From Diphasiastrum complanatum (Eukaryota; Streptophyta; Lycopodiopsida; Lycopodiales; Lycopodiaceae), in the NCBI GenBank assembly GCA_029204225.1, contig CM055101.1, positions 38,419,374 to 38,483,373 on the forward strand: 64,000 nucleotides of DNA, read 5' to 3'. This document shows, piece after piece, positions 10,876 through 21,629 of this stretch. The notes below the pieces were generated by a model. That model did no database searches and was not told the DNA's origin. It worked only from the letters and a program-made list of their open reading frames with translations. The number at the start of each line of letters is the position of its first letter. Position 1 is the stretch's first letter. The position numbers and the translations under genes were made by a program.

Positions 10876-12645
10876 TCATCCCCAATCATGTCCAACATAT
10901 AAAAGGAAAAGAATGCGTAATAATGAAGCATCAAGTCGAAGGGTGAGGATTTGCATGCTCCATCCGAAGTAGGGAACCAACATAAACTCGGCAATAAGTC
11001 GAAACATGGACTTGTAATCCATCATAGGCTCCCACATCATTCGAAAACACTTCTTACCATAAGGACAATAAAAAAGAGTACCAAACTCTTTTGGCATCAC
11101 ATCCTCCCAAACCTTACCATCAATGACTTGCTCACATAGGATAGGCAATGTACCAACATCATGATGAAGAGTAAGTGTAGAACCAGAAAAATCAGCAAGA
11201 GGTACTGATTTTAAAGAGGCATGTGCTTTCCTTTCGTAGTAAGACATATCTTTGCTGTCCTGCAAAGTCTCCAATAGCCGACAAGGAACTGTTATGGGCT
11301 GTTCAACACTTTGCTGACCAAAGTGTTCCCAACATAAACCATGTTGTCCATAATCTTCCGCAGGCTGTTCCTGAAGCATAATGGACTGCTCATGATGTAA
11401 AATGGGCTGTAAATGACCAAAAGAAGATGACTGAACCTGTTGTCCAACGTCTTCATCATAAAAATTTGGCAAACTATCAAGAGATGCATTAACGATGGCG
11501 TCATCAAAGCTGTCCCTCAAAGAGGCATGGGATGACATAGAAGATTCTTCAAATAATGAAAAATTCTCTCCAAACAAATGCTCACTCTTATCACTTTGAA
11601 CAAAAGTACTAATTGACACATGTTGACTCTCTCCTCGATTAGTACAAAAAGGTTCTAAAGAGTGTTTGAATTTTTCAGCCTTTGCTAAACCATCAAATTG
11701 AAAAGGTTTCTCATGAAACTTTTCACTAATGCATCCATCATATGCATCAACTTGCGGTGACTTGAAAAAAGAAGATTGTTTCAACATCTGCTCAATGTAT
11801 CGTTGTTGAGAGATGAAGATTCTAGCCCCATGTGAAAGGTCAACAAGAACCCAAGTGTGGTTCTTCATGAGTGAGTTGTACTCCTCTTGCATTGCATCCT
11901 CCCAACATTTTACTCCTCTGGCCTGCTCATAAAAAACAGGTTCTACTGCACCATCCTCAATAGAAATAAGAGCAAAATCAAAAAAATCAGCAAATTCTAC
12001 TGATTTAGTAGAGGCACGAGTCTTCCCTTCATAGAAATGATCCACTTTGCTGTCCTGCAAAGTCTGCAACAACCATTTAGGGACTGGTTTGGGCTGTCCA
12101 ACAGCCTTACCTTTGTCAACACTTTGCTGTCCAAAGTGTTCCGAACTTGGACCTTGCTGTCCAATGTCTTCCGAACTTGGACCTTGCTGTCCAATGTCTT
12201 CAACAGGCTGCTCTTCACCATAAATAGGTTCTTCTTGATGAACTATGGGCTGCAAAATTGAAGTAGTAGTGGGCTGTCCACTAGAAGTTGATGGCAGTCC
12301 CTTATCTTCATGATTAGATGACAAAACCAAATCTGTAAATATTTCAACATATGCATCATGGGGGAAGTCCCCTTTCATGACATGAGTGGGCGAAACATCA
12401 TAGGAGGTCTTTTCATCAAAATGAACATCACGACTCACTATGATTTTATTAGTATCCATATTAAACAACCTATAGCCCTTGCTTTCGCTACTATAGCCAA
12501 CAAATATGCATTTAACTCCTTTATCATCAAGCTTGGTTCTTAGCTTATCGGGAATGAAAGCATAAGCCGTGCAACCAAAGATGAGTAAGTGAGAAACAGT
12601 AGGCTTCTTACCATACCAAACTTCATAAGGAGTTAATACCTTCAA
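10876..12645 (-). CDS. RT-less copia ORF with duplicated linker (589 aa)
   Basis: A single open frame. It starts in the integrase C-terminal region (PYEVWYGKKP, FGCTAYAFIPDKLR, FVGYSSESKGYRLFN, SRDVHFDE). A linker with GQQGPSSE repeats follows, then the pre-RT words CWEDAMQEEYNSL and HTWVLVDLSHG. There it jumps to RIFISQQRYIEQMLKQ, which resembles the end of RT, followed by an unrecognised Ser/Phe/acidic segment and a second, diverged copy of the linker (PAEDYGQHG, EHFGQQSV, LLETLQDSK, VWEDVMPKEF). RT and RNase H catalytic regions are absent. The frame has stayed open over 1.77 kb, unlike the other copia copies. It probably could not act alone and would need enzymes from a full-length relative. 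It is separated by one stop from the integrase core upstream. Confidence 0.8.
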   Translation of the reverse strand: MKVLTPYEVWYGKKPTVSHLLIFGCTAYAFIPDKLRTKLDDKGVKCIFVGYSSESKGYRLFNMDTNKIIVSRDVHFDEKTSYDVSPTHVMKGDFPHDAYVEIFTDLVLSSNHEDKGLPSTSSGQPTTTSILQPIVHQEEPIYGEEQPVEDIGQQGPSSEDIGQQGPSSEHFGQQSVDKGKAVGQPKPVPKWLLQTLQDSKVDHFYEGKTRASTKSVEFADFFDFALISIEDGAVEPVFYEQARGVKCWEDAMQEEYNSLMKNHTWVLVDLSHGARIFISQQRYIEQMLKQSSFFKSPQVDAYDGCISEKFHEKPFQFDGLAKAEKFKHSLEPFCTNRGESQHVSISTFVQSDKSEHLFGENFSLFEESSMSSHASLRDSFDDAIVNASLDSLPNFYDEDVGQQVQSSSFGHLQPILHHEQSIMLQEQPAEDYGQHGLCWEHFGQQSVEQPITVPCRLLETLQDSKDMSYYERKAHASLKSVPLADFSGSTLTLHHDVGTLPILCEQVIDGKVWEDVMPKEFGTLFYCPYGKKCFRMMWEPMMDYKSMFRLIAEFMLVPYFGWSMQILTLRLDASLLRILFLLYVGHDWG

Positions 12646-12648
12646 GGC

Positions 12649-13182
12649 TTAAGTAGGACACCGATTACTAATGTAAGCCGCCATTATAACCGCTTCAGCC
12701 CAAAACTTGTGAGGTAGGCCCTTTGCCTTGAGCATGCATCGAGCCATCTCCATGATAGTGCAATTCTTTCTTTCGGCAACACCATTTTGTTGAGGTGTGT
12801 AAGGGTTTGTCATTTGATGATGGATACCTTTGCTTTGAAGATAAGTACCGAATGTATTCTTTATATATTCCCCTCCTCGGTCGGTACGTAAGATCTTCAA
12901 AGAGTGCCCAAACTGATTTTCTATCATTGCTAGAAAATCCTTAAAGCGTTGAAAAACTTCAGATTTTGCCTTCATAGGATAAATCCATGTAAATCTTGAA
13001 AGGTCATCAATAAAAGTAACTACTTACACCTTCCAATGGATTCGGTCCTCATTGGACCACATACATCACTATGAACCAAATCAAATTTGCCATCAACTCT
13101 AATAGTTCCATCAATTGGAAAAGCTTGCCTTTGAAATTTTCCAAGTATGCATCCTTCGCATACATGTCCTTTGGGATGCTCG
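12649..13182 (-). pseudogene. Copia integrase finger and core (5' edge broken)
   Basis: Minus strand: HPKGHVCEGCILGKFQRQAF (end of the HHCC finger, about 13175-13120), DLVHSDVCGPMRTESIG (first Asp), FIDDLSRFTWIYPMK with one stop near 13020, LRTDRGGEY (second Asp), and NPYTPQQNGVAERKN (Glu), so the DDE set is recognisable. Upstream of about 13182 the copia sequence stops and unrelated sequence begins. The missing 5' part lies in inverted orientation at 14887-17095. Confidence 0.88.
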
Positions 13183-13285
13183 GCGGCCATTGATATTCCT
13201 GCAGTTTTCTTAGTTGGAGAATGCTTTGTGAATGCCTTTGGTTGTCTTATACTTCATTTGATACCAATATTTGTGATTGTGATCA
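13183..13285 (+). repeat. Piece of a third LTR, inverted relative to 17935-18030
   Basis: The stretch GCGGCCATTGATATTC... is repeated as reverse complement at about 17935-18030, inside the LTR that precedes the minus-strand gag at 17135-17926. It sits exactly at the broken edge of the copia half, so it marks a rearrangement breakpoint. Confidence 0.7.
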
Positions 13286-13666
13286 TAATGATTCTCATCT
13301 GCTTATGTGAACCTGCTTTCCACATGTGTACTCCTAGGCATCCAAAGCACAAAATTTTCTCTTCACCCACTATTCTTGTGGCTGGCCACAACCACAAAGG
13401 ACATTGACCCCTTTAAGCACGAGGCCACCCATACAACCCTTTTCCCTTAGAAACTACAACCCCTTTACCTTTCAAGATACCTCAAATCTTCCCTCGTCCG
13501 AACTAACAATTAAACTTTATATTTTCGTTCTACAACACCTCTTTCCCCTAACTCTCTCAAGTACATTGCCAACTTTTCTAGGCTTCAACCGTTCTAGAAT
13601 TGTTGATTAAACCTCCATAGGATCAACCTCACTTGAGATCGGTACATAGGATAGATAAAGTATTCC
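13286..13666. other. No recognisable feature
   Basis: C-rich unique sequence between two breakpoints. Short frames here show no family signature. Confidence 0.5.
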
Positions 13667-13904
13667 TTGGGACCATAGTCATGGCGGGCCTAACACAGCC
13701 TAGGGACCCTGTCAGCAGGATAGGGCCCAACGTTGGGTCCCGACGTGCAGTCGGCCACGTCAGTGCCACGTGGCCGACACTAGGCAGTATGCATGCTACC
13801 ACTCCTCAAACTGGGCTAGGAGGAGCTTACTCCATATCAAGGAGTAGGCAAGGTTGGGTGGACCAATTAGTGTTTGCCCTACTGTGGTGTTTAGATCTCT
13901 AACA
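13667..13904 (+). repeat. 5' LTR fragment of the split gypsy element
   Basis: Ends CTCTAACA at 13904 and is followed after one base by a primer site. Its left 60 bp match the LTR piece at 8379-8440 in inverted orientation. Its own 5' part is missing. Confidence 0.8.
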
Positions 13905-13905
13905 C

Positions 13906-13918
13906 TGGTATCAGAGCC
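13906..13918 (+). other. Primer binding site (tRNA-Met) of the gypsy element
   Basis: TGGTATCAGAGCC lies one base after the LTR end. It matches the initiator tRNA-Met 3' end used by many plant LTR elements. Confidence 0.9.
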
Positions 13919-14666
13919 ATCTCCATCTTTTGGAGTTTAGTTTCACAGCAAGAGAGAAAGTTATCAGAGTGCATAGAACAATCTTCTAACTTTCAGAAAT
14001 TAGTGAGGGAGAACCATCGCTGCAAAACCAGTTCTCTAGCGCTGCACCTTCAGTATAATTTCCTGATTTCTGAGCAGATTTAGGATAGGAATTAGTGTGC
14101 AGGTCCATCGCTGCAGATTAGGCACTCCATCGCTGTGATTCCAATACAGTTACCGGCTGTCTGAGCAGAATTGGGATCAGAATAGAAGTGCAGGACCGTC
14201 GCTATAGTTGCAGCTTCACAACCTTCCTCAGCGAGCAGATTTTGAAGGTTAGATCAAAGGCACCGTCAGCGCTGCTGCAGACAGATCAGCGAGCAGTTTC
14301 CCTCTACAAATCCAGAAATTCAGAGTAGTTTTTGGGCTTCAAATCGGAATTTTTTGGAGCAGGTGGGCCGCTAGCCTGACAGCAAGGGTGGAGGACAAGC
14401 AAAATCGGAATTTTCTCGTGATTTTCAAGTCTTCAATTCTGATTTTTCAAAACAGCAGACCAATACTTCTATCAGCAAAGAGTTCTGACTCTAGAATCCA
14501 AGAAGTTACGGCAAATTCAAGAAAGAACTGAGGGAGTTTCTTGCTTTTTTCTTTGGAAGCACAGTCCTAAGACAGAGCTAAGTATTCTACTTTCGTTTTT
14601 CCAGTTCAGTCAATCTTTCTTCTTATTTCAGTTAGAATCTAAGGTACATCTCTTTCCGTTCCGAAA
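13919..14666 (+). other. Gypsy 5' leader, no coding seen
   Basis: Non-coding leader between primer site and pol fragment. It carries repeated GCTGCAG and CATCGCTG words. No gag is recognisable, so gag and protease appear deleted before 14667. Confidence 0.5.
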
Positions 14667-14886
14667 ATGACTACTCCTCAGGGACCTAAACAACCCCCGG
14701 AGAGAGGCATCGACAAATTGGAAACAGAAGCCTTGATTTTTAGTAAACCTCAAAATATTTTAGAGCTACAAATCTTTCTAGGTTTGGCGGCATATTACAG
14801 ACGATTTGTCAAAGAATATGCTCAGATAGCAGTTCCTATGACAAATCTTCTTAAGGGGAAGGGAAAGGAGTTCAAATGGGAGTCCG
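14667..14886 (+). pseudogene. Gypsy RT fragment, cut by the copia insertion
   Basis: Contains LGLAAYYRRFVKEYAQIAVP and NLLKGKGKEFKWES, the thumb region of gypsy RT. Coding is cut at 14886 by the copia LTR. The next residues (SAQQESFDALK) are on the minus strand at 10275, after the matching target site. The two pieces together restore continuity of the gypsy gene, which supports one original insertion event. Confidence 0.9.
14882..14886. repeat. Target-site duplication GTCCG (left side)
   Basis: Five bases directly before the LTR start TGTTGG. Identical to 10274-10278 read on the minus strand. Confidence 0.85.
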
Positions 14887-15365
14887 TGTTGGAACGTAAA
14901 TGGAATTGCTTACATTACCATAGGTTACTTTGACCCAAAAGGTCGAGAGTTGTGTAACCATGGTCATTTATTATATTAGGCCTACTAAACTTAGAGTTAG
15001 CTAAGTTAGTATGAAATTAACTTGGTAGGGACTCATGGGTCCACTAGGCCTGATTGTGACATTAAGTACCCCAACTTGACATATTGGAGGTACCTTATTC
15101 TTTCTATGTAGCTTATAGAAAGTTGGATATTCAACAGTCAAGTAGTTAGATAGCCAATAGTCATGAAGTTAGATAGTCATCTTGGACTATATATATGTGT
15201 GCATCCCATTTGTATGAGACACTTTTGTAAGCAATACTAAATATTCTCCTTGGCTGTCAACAAGTTTCTACAAGAGGGTTTCTAGCCATCTCTCTCTTTC
15301 TTTTGAGAATGCTTTGTGTGATTGAATAGTTAAGATTCTGGATCCTAAGGCTTCTATTTCCTACA
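14887..15365 (+). repeat. Copia 5' LTR (479 bp)
   Basis: Starts TGTTGGAACG and ends TTTCCTACA. TATA-like ACTATATATATG near 15187 fits a promoter before the transcribed region. Nearly identical to 10279-10757. Confidence 0.93.
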
Positions 15366-15378
15366 TGGTATCAGAGCC
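15366..15378 (+). other. Primer binding site (tRNA-Met) of the young copia element
   Basis: TGGTATCAGAGCC abuts the LTR end directly. Confidence 0.92.
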
Positions 15379-15961
15379 TTTAGGTGATCATATTGCTTGC
15401 AGGAGGGCGCCCAATAGGAAGCTATCTTCTTCCCCTTTTGGTTGCAGAAAATCAGCAAGCTGCTAATTTTTGCAAAAGAGAATCTGTTCATCTTCTTATA
15501 GCTTTTTTGCAAGAGATTGCAGGGCACCTATTTGAGAGCTAGTAGTAGGGCGCCCATGCTCAAACCAATTGCATGTGATCTTAACTCAATTACATGCTGA
15601 AAATTTCAGATTTACTTCTTAAATGAAGATACATGTGTTTTGGACACATTTCTTGCTGAAATTTCCCTGTTGGTGAGCTTGGAGTAGGGCGCTACCATCA
15701 GCTCTATATGCACATAGTGTGCACTCTTTTCAGCCACAAATTTCTGGTTTTGGTTTTGGCTTCATTCGAAGTCTACCTATTTGTGAGTATTTTGTTTTTT
15801 GTGCAGAAATCAGCCACCTATTTCATTACTTGTTGAGCAAATTGCATGTGGAGTATTGCAATCTATTTTGCTCATAATTTCAGCTTTGAGGTTGCTGCCC
15901 TTTGAGTAGATTTTGTCTTGGAAAGTCTATTTCCTATCTACCACAAGCTGATTTTTCTGTT
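15379..15961 (+). other. Copia 5' leader
   Basis: Untranslated leader of the young copia element, with repeated GGGCGCC-type words (15406, 15548, 15685). Retroelement leaders carry packaging signals; none can be pointed to here. Confidence 0.5.
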
Positions 15962-16885
15962 ATGGCTAAAGAATCGGAGTCTATTGGTTCTTTATTTAAT
16001 GAAGATAGGTTGGATGGCACAAACTATTCTTTGTGGTGCTACATGATAAAGAACCTTCTAATTGCTAAAGGTTTGTGGGAAGTAGTTAATGGTGACGAAG
16101 AGAGGCCACCTACCTTGGCACCTATTACACCATCTACAACAACTACTTCATCATCTACGGAGGTGTCCTCCGATGAGCAAAAGAAGTGGGATCGACGAGA
16201 TGCACAAGCACATTCCGTCATTGCATTATCAGTGAAGAGATCTATCCTTCCTCATATTAGATCATGCAAGACTTCCAAAAGTGCTTGGGAGACTCTTGCC
16301 AAGATGTTTCAATTGAAGAATGCGGCAAAAGTGGTATATCTTCGAAATCAACTTTCTATCTTGAAGATGCAAGAAGGTGATTTGCTTACAAACCACTTGA
16401 CGAAGATCAAGGATCTTCGAGAGGAGCTTCTTAGTATTGATGAGGTGGTTGAGAACTCACAATTTCTATCTATTACTCTCAACTCTCTTCCTAATTCTTA
16501 CCTTCCATTTGTGTCATCATTGAGCATTTCTCTTAGGGGACAGCAAATCTCCTTTGACGAACTTGTTGGCTTACTTCTTCAAGAAGAGCAAACAAGGATC
16601 AATTTTGGTGAACAAGAAGATCAAGCTTTCTTTGCAAAAGGCAAAGGCAAAGGCAAGTGGAAAGGGAAGCCTTCTTTCAAAACTTCCAAAGATGATCAAA
16701 AATCTAAGGAAGCTCAAGATCAAGACTCCAAGAAGAAGGGTAAGTGCCACTATTGCAAGAAGTTTGGGCATCACATCAAAGAATGTAGGAAGAGGCTTTC
16801 AAAGGACAAAGACAAAGGTAACGATACAAGTACCACAATCATTATTTGGAACAACAATTTGGAAAGGAGGAAATCTTTTCAATAA
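15962..16885 (+). CDS. Copia gag with zinc knuckle
   Basis: I place the start at ATG 15962 (MAKESESIGSLFNEDRLDGT) because the copia gag motif LDGTNYSLW follows at once. The earlier in-frame positions lie in the leader. A UBN2-type gag core follows (KSAWETLAKMFQ, LKMQEGDLLTNHLTKIKDLR), then LLLQEEQTR, a Lys/Gly-rich basic stretch and the zinc knuckle CHYCKKFGHHIKEC (CX2CX4HX4C). The frame ends at 16885, while pol continues in another frame, so a one-base shift lies at about 16800-16860. Gag forms the particle that packages the RNA. The young LTRs suggest recent activity. Confidence 0.9.
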   Translation: MAKESESIGSLFNEDRLDGTNYSLWCYMIKNLLIAKGLWEVVNGDEERPPTLAPITPSTTTTSSSTEVSSDEQKKWDRRDAQAHSVIALSVKRSILPHIRSCKTSKSAWETLAKMFQLKNAAKVVYLRNQLSILKMQEGDLLTNHLTKIKDLREELLSIDEVVENSQFLSITLNSLPNSYLPFVSSLSISLRGQQISFDELVGLLLQEEQTRINFGEQEDQAFFAKGKGKGKWKGKPSFKTSKDDQKSKEAQDQDSKKKGKCHYCKKFGHHIKECRKRLSKDKDKGNDTSTTIIIWNNNLERRKSFQ

Positions 16886-17099
16886 TGATTATGCTTTTGT
16901 CACTAATAATCTCATCTCTCCTCAAGACGAGATTTCTGCCACTTCAAATCTTGCTGGTTTTTTAGCAGAAAACAGCTCATCTTCAGCTTTACAAGTTGCT
17001 GTTTTTTCATCTATTGATTGGGTGATTGATAGCGGTGCCACACGTCATATGACTTATCACAAAGTGACTAATAAGCTTAGCAAGTGGCATATCAGTTAA
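16800..17099 (+). pseudogene. Copia protease start, truncated
   Basis: In the frame +1 relative to gag: FNNDYAFVTNN, then IDWVIDSGATRHMTYH, the aspartic protease active-site motif DSGAT. The copia sequence stops at about 17099. The missing middle (rest of protease and GAG-pre-integrase) is not found between this edge and 13182. Confidence 0.88.
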
Positions 17100-17134
17100 A
17101 ATATAAGAGTACTCAAAGAACTTTTTATTATATT

Positions 17135-17913
17135 CTAAGAGTGGACCTGTTTGTTTGAGTTGTCGATATCAATCTGTGATTGGAACCAAGTAGGATCCAC
17201 CATAGCAGAGTGCATTGCCACCTTGAACTCAGCCCAAGTAGTAGAAGTATCGAGAAGTGTATGATGTGTACGCCACCATGTCAAAGCTTGGCAGAAATAT
17301 GAAGCGCAGCAAGCTGAAGCTGTTAAGCAATTGTGCAAGGTGTGCGCTGGAAATAGGTTTCTAATTGGAAAAACCAATTCTCAAGTCTTGTGCCATCGTA
17401 GGAGCCACTGTAAACCGATAGTTGAACCTTATTGCAAAAATCACGGACAATACGAGAAGTTTGAGAAAGTGTAGGAGTAGGCGTCTGAGAGAGATGAGAA
17501 GGAGTAGGTTTAGGAGTTGGAGCTTGAGGTAGATGAGGAATGGAAGAAGAAGGATGAGGAGGAGTGGGGCCAGGAATAGTAGCAGGAGGAAGACGTGATA
17601 CAATGTATGGAGGAGAGCTTGCATGGATTGTTGACTGGTAAGAATTTGGTTAATGTGGATTTGTTGGCCATTGATCTGAGTTTGGATATTGCTGTTGGAA
17701 GATGATTATGTAGAGACGGGGAGGCATGATGGATAGAGTAGGAGAGGAAAACCGTGGTTAGAAAAGATGGCCGTCGCTAGAAATTAGTCGTTGGAAATAA
17801 TTTCTTTTTGGCTTGCCAAGTGTAGCGGAAGAACTTTCGCTAAAGATCCGCCAGAAAAAATGAAAAGTTGCCAAGTATGGAGAAAAACACTCCCACCAAG
17901 GAAGGAAAGTGCT
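17135..17913 (-). pseudogene. Gypsy-type gag fragment
   Basis: Minus-strand frames read YDGTRLENWFFQLETYFQRT (about 17400-17340) and, in another frame, SYFCQALTWWRTHHTLLD with TTWAEFKVAM (about 17290-17205). This is the usual gypsy gag pattern (W....E.YF, WW, W..F). Pro/Thr-rich sequence lies upstream at 17450-17620. Frameshifts break it. It begins after a primer-site-like sequence, so this is the 5' end of a third LTR element, truncated at about 17135 where it meets the copia edge. Confidence 0.75.
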
Positions 17914-18250
17914 TTGTACCATGTTCTGATAGGAATCACAAATATTGGTATCGAATGAAGTATAAGACAACAAAAAACATTTACAAAGCATTTGGCAACT
18001 AAGAAAACTGCATGAATATCAATGGCCGCTGATAGCTCAGACAAATCTCCAACAAAGATCTCTAAAACAAACAAAGGTGGAACTCCCCTACAAAGAGCTC
18101 GAGACTCCAAAACATAAACTAAATAATGATAGAATGATGGCTTCTTTTTGTAGTAGTTAGGAAATCATTCTAGGGCATCTAATTAGGGCATTTGGCCCAT
18201 TGGCTTATTATTAGGGAATTTGGCCCATTTAAGTATCATATGTATTTTAA
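17914..18250 (-). repeat. LTR end and degenerate primer site of the third element
   Basis: On the minus strand the LTR ends CCTATCA at 17927. GAACATGGTACAAAGC follows, a weak match to the tRNA-Met primer site. The LTR extends upstream at least to 18110; its start is not defined. Part of it (17935-18030) recurs inverted at 13183-13285. Confidence 0.6.
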
Positions 18251-18539
18251 AGGTTCTTTAAACATAATGAATTGATGGACCCCAAATAATTGTGAGTCAA
18301 ATAAGTGTATAGTACAGAAGTATGGACTGTGTGTCCATAACAAGAACCACATACAATCTTCTGGTAGATCAAGTGGACAAGCCCATGGAAGTGGAGTAGA
18401 TCAAGCAAGAATCCAACAACATGTTCCACATTTGATGGATGTCTTGGTGGTTAGAAGGTTGAACATGACTCCTCTCATACTTTTTTCAAAGTCTATACAT
18501 CAAGGGTATCAGTTTGTAAAACTTCTTAGATTGTTATGA

Positions 18540-18830
18540 GAGGACAAGTAGTGTGGTAGAGATGTTTTGATTCTGTTTGACACCAAGTCCTCCCATAATG
18601 TTGTGAATTCAACAATAGTGAGGAAGTTGAGTGTGAACACAACCATCCCAGTCACAACGCACATTTGAAATGGCTGATGGAAAGGTTATAGAGGTTTGGG
18701 ATATGAGGGGTGTGGGTATCCCATTAACTATGCGAAGTTATACCAAAGAGTTGGATTATGAGATAACCAGAGGGGATTTTTTGATGTTGTATTGTGCACA
18801 CGTAAGCATGTGATGCGGAAGCCTTACATA
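18540..18830 (+). pseudogene. Gypsy protease-like remnant
   Basis: Frames read LILFDTKSSHNVVNS (compare D-T/S-G with A..N) and MADGKVIEVWDMRGVGIPL, then YTKELDYEITRGDFLML, the pattern of a gypsy aspartic protease. The active-site Gly is replaced and stops are present. It is a short relic. Confidence 0.5.
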
Positions 18831-21600
18831 GCTTGGGATACTCATGTATATAAGCTAAAACAGGTGTCATTCCATCCATGGCAAGTGGGACGTGCCTTCT
18901 CGACCACTTCTTTCAGCTATGCAGTCCAGTATTTGATTTTAGTTTTGTGCATAATATAAAGTGTATATTTGCTACCTTTTGATCAAGCTAAAGATAAGCT
19001 TTTACCTTTATCAATCTTATCTACAATAGCTTAAAATTCTTGGTGCAAGGGTTTGGAGACCTAGTAGTAATTGGTCTCCCACCTAGAGGACTAAATGATT
19101 GCATGAATATGTTCTAGCATTATCTTGTATAGAAATCCTTTGGATTAGATGTTGAGATTTGCATTGTGCATGGAAAGGTTCTGTGAAAGGGCTTGGTCAC
19201 CTATTATTTTCTATCTCTTAGCCCTACAAGAGCACTTATGACTGCACGAATACATTCTAGCATCCTACTATATAACTTTTGAGGGACTTACAAAGTGAAG
19301 ATGTTAAGTTTCTATTATGCATGTCTTGAGTTTGTAGAAGTTCATAAAAATTAGCTCTCTTCAGGATGGACTGCATGAAACATTTTGTAATTTCTAGAAA
19401 CTCATGTAAAAATTAGCAGTACTTCAGGAAATTCAGTATAGAATCGCACTCTTGATGTTTACTGTGGACGGGTATGACCTTGGAACTGTGTCACAAGTGC
19501 TGGTAATTGTCTGTTGAAGCACTTTTGCTTTTAGATTGGATATGTTTACTTGTGTAACGACTGCACAATCTACCTAATCTTTTTTATGATGGCATACAAT
19601 GATTTACATGAGAATCATTATGGTGCAGGTTTTTTCTTTGGAAACTACGATTTCTAAAGCAAGTCTACGTAGCATCAGTTCATAAGCTCTATGGTTTGCA
19701 ACGAAGCTGTTATTTTACATTGGGACGAGGGCGTCTTGACCCAGGAATACTACAAGTAATTGATTGCATCAACTCTTTTATTAATAACAAATTTTCTCAT
19801 TGAGAACAAGTTGCATCATTAGAATGTCTACGTTAGAATGTCTATCAGTACTGGGATAGTTGTATACGTGATGGTAACTTCTGAGCAATGTAGTCTTGCT
19901 TACATGTTGGAGCAACCAGTTTCATATTTAACAACCATAACTTTATCACAGTGTCAGTCACATCTCTGTAGAGAGGTGGTTGAAGTTGATTACCCTTCAT
20001 CTGACACTTGGAGCAGCTGATTGCACTCTCGTGGCTACTTAGAGCTACATGCAAGAAATGACGGAGTAGAGTCTATAAGATCAAAGTCCACAACATATGA
20101 CTTCTTTCCAAGAGTTTACAAGTTGGATGACTCCAACAGAAAAATGGAGTGTATTAAAAGAACGTGCTGGGAAATTAACTTATCAGTAAGAATAAGAACC
20201 CCCTCTATACAGTGCACTTGTACTGAGGATTGACGCAGTGAATAATTGGTTGCAAGAGTTGGAATAATTTTTCTAGTTGTGGAATTACAAATGATCAGAA
20301 AGGACCATAAAGGAAACTCAACAATTCCAAGAGACAGCCAAACAAATTTGAGAAAATAAAAAAAGATGATGTGGTGCCAACAGCTTTGGAGGCATTTCTT
20401 CACACGCTTACAAAGAATGGGGCTCGTACTGATGCTGCATGCAAAAAAGAAATATATTGTAGCAGGGGGGAGAGGAGATCCTCAATATGGTATTAAGTAG
20501 GAGGCCTCATTGAAAATCAAACCAAGGATGTTAGGCTGTATTGGAGAAATGATTTCCACAACCATCAACCACCAAGTCAATCATTACCACAATACCAAGG
20601 TAGGAAAAAGAGAGAAAATACATGTTTGGGATATTTGAGGTATCATGAGTGGAAGGAATATCAATGTAGTACATTATCTTTAGGTGCACAGGTCTCAGCA
20701 AGGCTTGTCCAATAAAGAAATGGACACACAACAATCAAAGACCTAACAGATGCTCCAAGCTGAATTCCAGACTGTGGCAACTTTTCTCCACTGTAGCATA
20801 ACTAATATTCTGCAAAAATTTGCACCAGACGTTGTTACAACCATAGTTGCCAGCGAACAGTTGCAAACGTCAAATGTTGGAGTTTGCAAGCTGTTTTCTG
20901 CAAACATTAACCCAAAAATATACTAATCTCTATAGATCTTTTGAGGTTACATAGTTGTATGGGAACTTGTTGGTCACCAAAAATACTTCAAAATGTGCAT
21001 TAAAATTGAAATTTTCAAGCATTTACTTATTTGTTTACTGGTTATTTTCCATATCTTTTGACTTGTTTTTTACACTAAATCACCAGCAAACACATTTGCA
21101 GCTAAGAGGATTGAAACACATCCACCAGCCTGTTGTTGCTGCTGCAAGTCCTCATATACATCAACTCTGGCAGTACACTAGTTGTGAATTTTATGGTGCG
21201 AACACCTGGGAATTATGGGCCTTGTCCCTTAGGTCCAAACGTCAACTCCCGACTGTGATAAAAAATTTCCTCTTTTATTAGGTGCAAGTATTTCCAGCTA
21301 CGAAATTTTTTTTTCCTGAATTTTAGGCTATGATGCCACCTACTATGTAGTCTATTTGCTGCATCTTATTTGTTTTGGATGTTAGTTATCTTTATTTGAT
21401 AGGTACCAATTATCTACCTTTGAAGCTCAAAAAGGATTGCCTTTATCTCTGTCTTGGGCTTACCATAGTTTGCTCTTCCTGGCCAGAGGTTTACCGCTTC
21501 AGGGCTTAACCCTCAGTTTTCCCTATGGTTTCACACATCTGTTGCTCTGAGACCAATACCAAATACCAAGGTATCATCAAAATAAAACCTTGCTAATTTT
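18831..21600. other. No gene recognised
   Basis: AT-rich unique or old repeat sequence. Short open frames (for example 19838-20233 and 20955-21281) show no family motif, no clear splice structure and no promoter context. I see nothing that supports a gene. Confidence 0.5.
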
Positions 21601-21629
21601 CACTTGATAAGGTTACAATAGAATCTCAA

